A stretch of 64,000 nucleotides of DNA, from assembly GCA_963921825.1 (NCBI GenBank), contig OY997588.1, positions 8,694,001 through 8,758,000 on the forward strand. Direction: 5' to 3'. The position numbers and the translations under genes are program-made. The notes beneath the pieces were generated by a model. It was not told where the DNA came from. It ran no database searches and worked only from the letters and a program-made list of their open reading frames with translations. Position 1 is the first letter of the stretch; each line of letters begins with the position of its first letter. Source of the stretch: Erodium maritimum (taxonomy: Eukaryota; Streptophyta; Magnoliopsida; Geraniales; Geraniaceae). Of this stretch, positions 24,084 to 33,715 are shown piece after piece.

Positions 24084-24091
24084 CTATAAAT
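24084..24091 (+). promoter_or_regulatory. Putative TATA box of dioxygenase copy 1
   Basis: CTATAAAT lies about 70 bases before the start codon of copy 1. The flank (CAATAATCGTAGGCTATAAATG) is shared with copy 2, which has CTATACAT at the same place. The transcription start is not known from sequence. Confidence 0.5.
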
Positions 24092-24162
24092 GTTTGTTTG
24101 TGGTAAGTGTAAAAGTATAGTCAGTTTCATTGTTTCGTTGATCTCCCTCGTCGTACCAAGAA

Positions 24163-27100
24163 ATGGCCCTTTCGTTCACATACTTCCCATTTCAATCCAT
24201 CACTTGCTCTTCCCAAAAACCTTCCACGTCCCCGAACTTGGATCATTTCAAGACCTCTCTCTCTTCTTCTTTCAAGGTAATGACTCCCCCGAAACATGGC
24301 AAGTTAAGGTTGTTGTAAAGGAGTTCTGTTTATCTGAGTTTTGAGTTCCGGTGATTTTTCGCTAGATTATCTCTGTCGTTTTCGATGTTGGTCGCCGGCG
24401 TGTCGGTGTCCATGTATTCGCTGAGTCTGGTTGCCGATGAGATACATTTATTTCCTCAATCTCGGGTACAGTTATGGGGTTTCTGTGAAGGGCGGCTCTG
24501 CTTTTTTGTGCTTCATGGTTGCAAAATCTGGGTAGTCGACCCATTTTTATCCAGACTTCATGGTTGCTAAATCCGAGTTCTAGACTCTTTTGTTAGCCTT
24601 TTGTGTTGCGCTTAGATGATTGTCATATTTGGTTCTGAGACCTTTGTCCCCCTTTGTTGGGCTAGTTTGGTTATTGGTTCGATCTCTGTAGCTAGAGTTC
24701 TGTAATTGGTGCGCCTAATTCAGTCTTTGAATTGGTGAGTTTTAATATATTGCTTTGCCCATAAAAAAAAAGGACAAGGACACGTCCGATTCTTCGGATT
24801 CATGTTTTTGTGCATATCCAATGTCTCTCTTTTAACTTGGTGGTTAAATTTAGGTATTAGATCATGTTTTTATGTTTGTTGGTTTCTTGCATAAAACGAA
24901 TTATGTTTCATTTCATTTCTTCTATATTTTTATATTTGTTGTCTTCCTGTGTGGAACGGGATGGTTCCTTCTTTAGGTCAGGCTTCTTTGTTTGTTTTGT
25001 TTCTAGTATCTGATTTTGTCTTTGTTGACTATTTTGTACTCCTTTTCATATAACTTTTCTTTATGTTTAAAAGATATTTAATTTAAATTTATTTTGCTGA
25101 TAAAAAAATGCCCCTCTTTAACTTTTTTTTTGTTATGCCCCATGATCGATCAGCCTTGGTTGAAAAACTTGCAACATGTGCCATTGCAAATGGATGCAGC
25201 TGTTCAAGCCATCAAGACGGCTTCTTTAGGAGTGGTTGATGCATTTGTTGACTCCACGTTCCGATTCGTTGACCAGCCGTTGCTCCCATCACAAGTAATA
25301 TAGCAATCATGCTAGTTTAATTTAAGTTCCCCCGATTCGGAAGAACTTGTATCAGTATCCCGATTTTGATATTCGATTTTTCTCAACTGCAGAGAAATTT
25401 TGCACCCGTCGATGAGTTGGGAGAACCCGTTCTTATCACGAGGGTTGAAGGAGATATTCCTCATGGCTTTCCGGTTGGAGTGTACATCAGAAATGGTTTG
25501 TTCACTTTGCAATATATACCTCGTAATCTTGATTTTTTTTACTTTTAATTGAAGTAATTCCAATTAATTGATAAACATATACTCTAAAATCATAATCCCC
25601 TCAGGTTATAAACCAAACTGGGTTGAAAAGCCAAACAAACACCATAACACAACAAACAACAGGGTCTAACAATTGCCTATACGTAAGATTGGTTTGTAGT
25701 AAATAAACATATACGTAAGATCATAAGTCATAACAAAGGACATAGACCTTCAGGGTTATTTGTCTTTATACCCTTATCTAGGTTTTTTTGTCTTGTCTAT
25801 TCCGGTGCATATTATGTAATATTGGAGGACAATCTCTGTATTACGATAACAAGTTTTCAGGTAAATTTTGGAATATTTTGTTAAAGTTGATGGAATATTT
25901 CAAAATGCTATGTTAAAATTGAAAGAACTTTAAAAAAAATCTAAATGAAGAAATTACCCTTGTGATAATAAATTAAATTATAAATAAATAATAAAATAAC
26001 TATAAAATAAATTCAGAAAATAAAGTTTAAAAATAAAAGTAAGCAATATTTAACAAATAAGAAAATAATTTTAAAATTAAATTTTCTAATACTAATACTA
26101 AATCTAATTTAATTGTGATTTTAATTTATTTTTAATTGTAAAATTATTGTTTGTTTAAATATTGAGGGGTAAAACAGTGATTTCGTCGAAAAAAGTATCA
26201 AACAATAGTTACCAAAACGTAAAAATTCTTATTGAACGTTACAAAACAAAATATAAGGGTACTTATAATATGTTACACATTCAAAAGGAGTATAAAAGGC
26301 AATCAACCTTTGTGCATACATGCCTTGTTATCCGAAAACACGTATTTTGTGTTTTAATTTGACGAAGGAACCTTATGACACATTTTGGAAAAATATGTTA
26401 GGATATGTAGCTAATGGAACAGCCCTAAAATTATAAGTAGGAACTTGTAAAAGGGTTCTAATCTTATAAAGGAAACAATATTATCGGTAAAAACCTTGAT
26501 GTTATAATTATAATTTCAGGACCAAACCCTTTATTTGGAGGATTTAAGTCAGCGGAGTCATTTTTCGGAAAGTCAAGTCACATTTGGGTTGAAGGTGAAG
26601 GGATGCTCCATGCTTTGTATTTCACTAAAACCAGTGATGCCAAATGGACTGTTTCCTACAACAACCGCCAGGTCGAAACCGACACTCTCGAGCTCGAAAA
26701 ACGAAGAAATAGGCCGTCGTTTCTTCCTGCCGCCGAAGGAGACTCGCCCGCAGTTCTTGCCGCTTATCTTTTCAACATGGTACCAAGATTTGCACAACAT
26801 TGATCTACAAACATGATAGCTGGACTATATGTGACTCTTATATAATCCTTTCTAAAATATTAGTTTTGTTTTAGCGTTATTTTTGTTTTATGCGTTTGTT
26901 TATAAACGTTTTTTCAGTTGAGATTCGGGATGGTGAACAAGTATGTTAGTAACACTAACGTTTTTGAGCATTCCGGGAAGTTTTACTCTATCGCAGAAAA
27001 TCACATGCCTCAAGAGATCGACATTTTAACTCTAAGAACGTTGAGGAATTGGGATGTTGATGGAGCTTGGAAACGACCGTTCACGACCCATCCTAAGGTG

Positions 27101-29389
27101 CTTGTAAATAACTTAGTTTGTCTAGAAAAAGTCATAATATTATCGATATCTGAGAAAGTGAACACTTATTACAATGATGTTTCAGATTGCTCCGGATTCG
27201 AGGGAGCTAGTTATTATGGGAGTGGATGCGGTCAAACCCTACCTTGATGTTGGGATAATCTCCGGTACTAGTCCTTATCTTTTTTTATCAGCAAAACAAA
27301 TTTAAATTAAGCCTCTCAAGACCTTTGCTTCTTAACTTGGAGGCATAATTGAAATGATCTTTGTAATATATTTTTTTGATCCAGCTGATGGAAAGAAACT
27401 AGTTCATAGAGCGGATCTAAAACTCGAAAGGTGTACACTTTCTCACGAATTAGGAGTTACGCAGAGGTCCGTTACTTAGGGATGTCTAGGAAGACAAAAT
27501 TCATATATATTTAGTACCTTATTCATATCTCCTCGGTGTAGGTTCAATGTGATACTGGATTTTCCGCTTACCATAGATATTGGAAGATTATTTCAAGGAG
27601 GATCGTAAGTACATATATCCTTAATAAAAAATATTTATTTTGTACTTTAAACATAATTCGTTATGAAGATTTGTAATTGTGGTTTGTTGCAGATTACTAA
27701 AATATAACAAGGACGGATATGCGAGGATCGGGGTGATGCCACGCTATGGCGAATTTGATTCGGTCAAATGGTTTAATGTTACACCATGTTGCACATTTCA
27801 TGTTTTTAATTGTTTTGAAGACGGGGATGAGGTTAGTAATTAACCCTTGATATTGCCATAAGTTTTATATATACAGGGGACAATAAGTGTGAATAGTGTC
27901 AATCTGTGAACCTTAAATCTGGTTTGAGAAAATAACGAATATGGTTTGAGAAAAACATCCCAGTTTGAAGGAAAAATAATTTGAGAAAATAACGTTTTAG
28001 TTTGAAAAAATATAGTTTTAGAAAATAGCCTTCCCGATTTGGAAAAAACTTTTGTCTGAGAATATTCACCTCAAACTAACTAAGACTTACTATGTATGCA
28101 GATTGTAGTCTGGGGTTGTAGGGCACTTGAATCCATCGTACCAGGACCAGACCTGGGTAGGAACAAACTTGAGTGGTTCTCAAGAGGATTTAGGGCCGCA
28201 AAAGTAGTTGATCAGCAGCTCGGTGTAGTTGGTGAATCAACCGAGGAAGGGCTTTTACGCGGCCGAGCTTACGAGTGGAGATTGAACATGCAGACCGGAG
28301 AGGCTAAGGAGAAAAACTTGACCGGAACTGAGTTCGCTGTTGATTTCCCTGTGATCAATGACCGCTTTGTGGGTCTCAAGAACAAATATGGGTATGTCCA
28401 AGTTGTCGATTCCATCAAGAGCTCCGAAGCAGGTATATACTTAGTATCATATTAGAGGACAACTCAATTAAAAGCTCAGACATATCTTAATAAGATCAAT
28501 GTATATATGTCCAATTTTACTTTACAGGTGGATCAATGTATAATTCTGGACTTGACCATTTCAGGTATGGCCAAGTATGGGGGTCTAGCAAAACTATACT
28601 TTGAAGAGCATGTCACAAGCTCATCTACCCATGTAAGTTATTAAAGTGTGTGATAAGTTGATCGCTTGATATATATCTTGATGTTTTTATTTATCCGTTC
28701 GAGTATTTCGGTTGGATTGGACTTTAACATAGTATCAAGTCCAGTTTGAGTTTATGCTAATAACCTCCCCCTCGATGCCTAAATACACCACGCGCGTAAC
28801 CTGTATTTATACGCGGGGAGTGTTCAAGTGTGTGGATGAAATGTCTTGATGCTTCCACTTATCAGTTTTACGTTGAAGCCCTGCAGCTTTAATTTGTTCC
28901 TTGTTCAAATATTTTGATCTTAAACTTGATGATTAAGGTTCAAATCACAAGTTTATTAATGATTATTTGGAACTTTGATATCATGTGGCAGAGAGAGAAG
29001 CAAAATGAAGATGTGATAAGGGTTGAGTACCATAACTTTGGGGACAATATTTTCTGCTCCGGGACAGCCTTTGTCCCTAAAGAAGGAAGCTCTGAAGAAG
29101 AAGAAGAAGAAGATGGTTGGATCGTCACTTTTGTTCACAATGAAGATACGGACATATCTCAAGTGAGCTCATTATTTTCTGATATATATATGTTTCAATA
29201 TAGTTTAGGAACTATCTTCATTATGTTTTGTTTCGATTTAGTCTAATTATTTATGTATTTGTCCTTACACAGGTTCATGTAATTGACACCAAGAATTTTT
29301 CAAGTGATGCAGTGGCCAAAATTACCCTACCATGTAGGGTACCCTATGGATTTCATGGAGCTTTTATGCCAATATCACCTAAAACCTAG
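24163..29389 (+). CDS. Carotenoid cleavage dioxygenase, tandem copy 1 (13 exons, 615 aa; probably ZAS/CCD1-related clade)
   Basis: Exons: 24163-24276, 25154-25294, 25393-25495, 26520-26779, 26918-27097, 27186-27264, 27385-27466, 27542-27604, 27693-27831, 28102-28432, 28565-28632, 28992-29162, 29273-29389. They join without a stop, all with GT-AG introns. The family cleaves carotenoid or apocarotenoid double bonds with a non-haem iron. The four iron-ligand histidines are present at about 264 (THPK), 313 (SHELG), 377 (CCTFHVFN) and 605 (YGFHGAF). The first two are 49 residues apart, as I recall for VP14. The Ser/Thr-rich N-terminus (about 40 aa) resembles a plastid transit peptide. An acidic run (EEEEEED) lies near residue 560. 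Thirteen exons argue against NCED/CCD4, which are usually intronless. Sequence blocks differ from true CCD1, so a ZAS-type enzyme is my best guess (about 50% sure). Introns 1 and 11 carry retroelement insertions. Confidence 0.93.
24316..24778 (+). mobile_element. Retroposon insertion in intron 1 of copy 1
   Basis: Compared with the 109-bp intron 1 of copy 3, copy 1 carries extra DNA ending in CCCATAAAAAAAA just before AGGACAAGGACA. A short AAGGA sequence flanks both sides and may be the target-site duplication. The body resembles LINE 3' untranslated sequence, and no open frame is recognisable. Confidence 0.6.
24838..25113 (+). mobile_element. Second retroposon insertion in intron 1 of copy 1
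   Basis: This 276-bp insertion is absent from copies 2 and 3. It ends in TTTTGCTGATAAAAAAA and is flanked by CTCTTTTAACTT on the left and CTCTTTAACTT on the right, consistent with a 3'-tailed retroposon and its target-site duplication. The tail is the same as that of the minus-strand elements at 62,185 and 63,470. Confidence 0.7.
28638..28894 (+). mobile_element. Degraded TRIM-like element in intron 11 of copy 1
   Basis: Two related segments of about 75-100 bp (from 28,638, and again from 28,821) share AAGTGTGTG and TCTTGATG blocks. The first ends in GACTTTAACA, followed by TAGTATCAAG, a diverged form of the Met-tRNA primer-binding site. They match the terminal repeats of the intact TRIM at 37,156-37,475. 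The 3' end is worn and I find no target-site duplication. Confidence 0.6.
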
Positions 29390-29599
29390 GCAACAATTAG
29401 TTATGGGTTGTACCATGTTTCACTCAAATTTGTTTCTTAAAAAACAAATGTAATTTCAGTATGTTGAGGGTTTAAGTGATCATGTAAGAACGATGATGTA
29501 ATTATTGTTGGGTATTTTCATCAGTCATGTCTTATATTGCTCTCCATCGGTCCTAGTGGCATTTATCTATTATAAAAATCATACCATCTACATCTTAAG

Positions 29600-30365
29600 A
29601 GTTTAGACAGAACGAGATGAAATATTTGACAAAGTCCACTTGTATTGTGGTTTCGGTTAAGATGGATATGGGTCGCAATGTCGATTCTCTTGGGTTGGTC
29701 CGGATGGTTTGACCCTAACTTTGTCCGATCTGGTACACCCACTGGTTCGATCGGATTTAGTAACCTTTCTCGGACTTGGTTCGGCTGTGGCAATACCTAC
29801 TTCGGATCGTGTTCAGCGTGATTGTTCCAACTTATTACAGTGGATCAGTCATCACTACAGGTGGAAAATAGTGATCCTCCGGGGGATAAACAGAATAGTT
29901 CGTGGAATGAGGTTCTCTTTAAACCTTCGAAATCTAAACCTTTGAATAAGGGTCGTCAATCGAAGCAAGCCCCGTCTAGAGCTTCAAATCGTTAGAGTCG
30001 ACCTCCCAAGTTCTTAAGGGACTATTTTACTGTTGAAATAAAACCATCTTGTTCTTTGAGTTAATGAGAGATTTGTAAATCCTGTGGACGTTGGGAAGTA
30101 GATTTTACAAGCTCGATCTGCTCAGCTAGCTCAGCCTTCTCGACTAAAGGCTTTCGATGATCCAAACTTGACTTCGGAAGGTGAAGAGTGGTCCACCGAT
30201 GTAGGCTAAGTGTTTGCTTTTATGGTTTATTTGTTTTGGTTGTTTTTATCCGCGTCTTATTCCCGCAGTTTCTTTTGAGAGCTCCTATGTAATGGTCGTC
30301 TTTTGGTCTGATCATTCTTGGACCTGATCTTTTTCTTCTAATAAAATTTTTCGAGCTTATAAAAG
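29600..30365 (+). mobile_element. LINE 3' fragment downstream of copy 1
   Basis: A frame near 29,860-30,060 reads SWNEVLFKP, then SKPLNKGRQ and SRPPKFLRDYFTVEIKPSC. This closely parallels the C-terminal end of the LINE ORF1 at 40,690-40,860 downstream of copy 2. The fragment ends in an AATAAAATTTTTCGAGC-type tail near 30,360. It is interrupted by stops. Confidence 0.65.
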
Positions 30366-31030
30366 AAAGGATATCATCTCGTTAGTCAATTTGGCCAAAT
30401 GATGTCTCGATCGCGAATTCGTGCGCACACTACGATTATTTGGGCTTCGATAGCCAACGACTATGCGCCACATAATGCGTTCGTTGGCAAGACATGTCTC
30501 TCTTGTCTCCGACGACTCTTTTTTTTTCTATTAAACAAGAACATCCATTCTCTTTTCAACTTCCTCGTTTTTTAGTACCTCTTCCTCTAAAATTCAATCT
30601 ACCACCATAAACATCCTCAAACTTTTAAGACAAGTGTCGAACGAAGATTCAACAATAGACACTTAGATGGACCGAATGGCTTGAGGAAATGATGGAAGAC
30701 CACAAACGAGGTGGAAGAAAGGGAAAAGGGTGCATCAAACAGTTATCCAAAGCGTTGTCGTGACCCCCCTCATTCTCAGAGAACGTGGAACATAAGACTA
30801 ACATTTCAAGTCATTACGGTGTATGGAGACCATATATCCATGTGCAGGTTCATAATAAGGAGAGACATTTTTCTTCGCATCAAGAATACGCTTGTGGAGC
30901 GGGAACCATACTTCAGACAACGCGAGACTTAGGATTTTCGTCGTACCAGAAATCCACCGCAATGACTTGAACACTGCCTTTAATAGTTCGAAAAAATAGA
31001 GTAAATTTATTTTACAAGTTTAACTCAGAA
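30366..31030 (+). mobile_element. PIF/Harbinger transposase fragment
   Basis: Frames around 30,800-30,965 encode MCRFIIRRDIFLRIKNTLVE and REPYFRQRET, then FRRTRNPPQ. These resemble the N-terminal block of PIF/Harbinger transposases (a RR-x-LFLRI...YF-x-QR-x-DA-x-G pattern). Upstream sequence is CG-rich as in the other Harbinger copies. It is a small dead fragment, and its edges are not defined. Confidence 0.5.
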
Positions 31031-31039
31031 CTTTAGAAA

Positions 31040-31236
31040 CAGTATTTTGAGTTGTGACACAACACAAAGTACGAATATTCAACCATATGGCTTCTTGTCA
31101 ATAACGGTAGGCTATAATTGTAAGTTTGTGGTTAGGGAGAGTCACAAGAGAGTCAGGACATGTCTCTCCCTCGTAACCTTTTTAATTTTCCAATTATTTA
31201 AGAATAAAATCGTCCTTACTATGATTTTTTTAGGGA
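31040..31236 (+). other. Relic of the dioxygenase 5' flank
   Basis: The sequence GAATATTCAACC..., TTGTCAATAACGGTAGGCTA and GTTTGTGGTTAGGG matches the immediate upstream regions of copy 1 (about 24,035-24,105) and copy 2 (about 33,560-33,640). It runs to a CTCTCCCTCGTAACC stretch corresponding to the last bases before the start codon and is then replaced by a MITE. No exon follows. I read it as the promoter remnant of a lost extra copy. Confidence 0.6.
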
Positions 31237-31652
31237 AAATTATAAATATCTACCCTAAACTTGTACCGTTTAACTGGTCTCTATTCTAAAGTTTTTTTTA
31301 ATTGATACCTACTCAAATATTTAGTTATGTAACAAATAGTCCAAGCCGTAAGCTAAAATGACGAAAATACCCTCAACTACACTTTAATAACTATTTTTAA
31401 AAAATTATTTAAAAATCACTTTTGTTATATATATATATATATATATATATTTACTTATTAAATCACTTCAGTTTTATTTATTTTTTAAATATTTAAAAAA
31501 TAACGAAGGGCATTTTCGTCATTTTATCTGACAGCTTGGGCTTTTTTTTATATAACTAAACATCTGAGTAGGTATCAGTTAAAAAAACTTTAGGGTAGGT
31601 ATCAGTTAAATGCTACAAGTTTAGAGTAGATATTTGTAATTTATCATTTTTT
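31237..31652. mobile_element. MITE with long terminal inverted repeats
   Basis: About 150-bp arms are inverted copies of each other (AAATATCTACCCTAAACTTG against CAAGTTTAGAGTAGATATTT; AATGACGAAAATACCCTC against GGGCATTTTCGTCATTTTA), with an ATATAT tract in the centre. The same TGACGAAAATACCCTCA block occurs in the MITE at 34,945-35,379, so they are related families. Target-site duplication is unclear because both ends lie in T-rich DNA. Confidence 0.8.
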
Positions 31653-32832
31653 ATTGAACTTATAACAGGGATTACGATTGAGTCGAGTTTCAAAGAATTG
31701 ATTCGAGTTTAATTCGTTAAATATTTAAATTTGTTATTAAAATCGAGTCTAATTCAAATTTAAGATTAGACTCGTGTTAAATTGTTAAGACACACGAACC
31801 ACCTCCTTTAACATTAAATAAAATAGATTGCTTTTCAATACAATCAAAATAACTTTTTACCGAATATTCAGAGGAAAAAACTAAACAAAATGAGCCGGAC
31901 TTAGTTGGACCGAAACTAAGCTTCTGTAATCATTTTCAAACCGGTTGAAATCTTGTCAACTTTGGAGAAAATATATTTTTTTTAGCATGAGTATCATCAA
32001 TACTCGGTTGGAAAATCGAATGAGAGACAATGGATGAATAATAGTACGATTACTGATGATGAAAATATTTTCACAAGACTTTCAAAATATAAATTTTCAG
32101 CATATTTATTATACACAATCATTTACTGTACGATATAAATATTTTAATATTATTATTTTATTACCTTTTATGTTATTCATTGTTACAAATTCTTTTATTA
32201 TTACACGATAGAACCTGACCAAAAACCGGATAATCAGTTCTCTCAGCTCCAGGTTCGGATCCATGAATCTGGATTTTCGGTACTTAACAAACGCTATGAG
32301 ATCACTCATTCACTAATCTACTCAGACGGCCCATTCCATTTAAGCAGCCAGCTTGGCAATTGGAATAAAGTTGAACCTGTATCCATAGATGACGGATCAA
32401 CTAGAGACTCCTCTTATTCTGAAAAGAATTATGAGAACTCATTTTAGTCACACTCCTAAGATCCAATATTCAACATGATGCCACGACATAATTGTAATAG
32501 CATGGTGCGATGTGGACAAGTGTCCATTTTTTCTTGGTCTATTCACTAATTTAATTATTTCGCTTTGTTTAAACTCTGATTAGCTTCAAACTTGTGCCAA
32601 TATTTATAAAATGGATGACTTGGATGAATTATCACAATTTTTAGGATAAGAGTTGGTTTCTATTGGATTTATCCTTTGCGCCTCATATATCTAAAAAAAC
32701 TAATAACTTGCTCTTCTAAAATGTTATTCTTTCGCACTCACAAACTTTCTTCCCCAATCTATCTATTTGTCTCTCCCTCCCCGGATATTTTTCTTCATAT
32801 TATGACGTGCATCTCTCCTTATAAAAATAGCT
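31653..32832. other. Intergenic, no gene recognised
   Basis: AT-rich DNA with short frames only. I see no gene or clear transposon end. Confidence 0.5.
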
Positions 32833-33000
32833 ACGGATAGCATCCGTGGGGAAAGTGTAGTTCTTCATCTACGGATAACATCCATTGGGAAGGTGTAGGT
32901 CTTCAGCTACAGATAGCATCCTTCGGGAAGGTGTAGCTTTCAGGTTCGGATAGCATCTGTCGGAAAGGTGTAGTTCTTCAGTTACAGATAGCATCCATGA
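32833..33000 (+). repeat. 38-bp tandem repeat, about 4.4 copies
   Basis: Units start at about 32,833, 32,871, 32,909 and 32,946, with a partial fifth. Each opens with a variant of ACGGATAGCATCCGT, itself a short inverted repeat (ACGGAT/ATCCGT), followed by GGGAAGGTGTAGTTCTTCAG. The first unit has the perfect palindrome. Looser copies of the ACGGAT motif continue to about 33,150. Confidence 0.85.
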
Positions 33001-33224
33001 CTAAAGGTTCATCCTTCCCGACGAACATTTTGCTCTGTTGGTCAAAATCTGGCCTACGAGACTTCACCGACGGATCTTAGACAACCGATGCATCCGTAGG
33101 CAAGGTATTTCACCGACGGATAGATCCTCTTAAGCAACGAATACTATCCGTCTGCCAACTACAAATTAGACGTACTGGTTATGACCATCACGCCACGTTT
33201 CATTAATAAGTTAAAAACTCAATT

Positions 33225-33715
33225 TAAATTTATACTCCGTATCACGCCTAACACCCTTAACAAGAACTTAGAGACAAACATGAAGTTAGTATCACTCAAA
33301 AAGAAAACCCTTCGAAGAAAATGACACGTTTGGACTGCCTATAGAACAATTTTTTTCTCTGTTTGTACTTGTTCACCAACTAGATACTTGTGTCAACTTA
33401 GTAAAAAAGAAACATATAACAAGCTCTTCGATCCAATCGAGTCAATTTTAAATGGCAAGGGGTTACTATTTTCTATTTCAAAATCACGGGTTCAAATTAA
33501 AAAAATATTTTGATCCCAATCAGAGATACATCGTACTATATATAATTACTTTAAATTCAAGAATATTCAACTCAACTATTTTGCTCTTGTCAATAATGGT
33601 GTGCTATACATCGATGTGATTGGTTTGTGGGGTGTGTTAAAGTATAGTCCTTAAGTTTCATTGGAGACAAGTTTTAAGGTAATTGTCCCGTTGCTCTCCC
33701 TCCTTGTACCCAGAA
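33225..33715 (+). promoter_or_regulatory. Duplicated 5' flank of dioxygenase copy 2
   Basis: This flank is homologous to about 23,685-24,162 before copy 1 (for example ACACCCTTAACAAGAAC, AAATCAC/ATGGGTT and TTGTCAATAATGG blocks). The tandem duplication therefore included about 0.5 kb of upstream DNA. The TATA-like CTATAAAT of copy 1 is CTATACAT here at 33,604-33,611. Confidence 0.6.

Noticed and set aside
32833-33000. CRISPR array
   Set aside because: The units are directly tandem without unique spacers, in a plant nuclear genome. It is an ordinary minisatellite.
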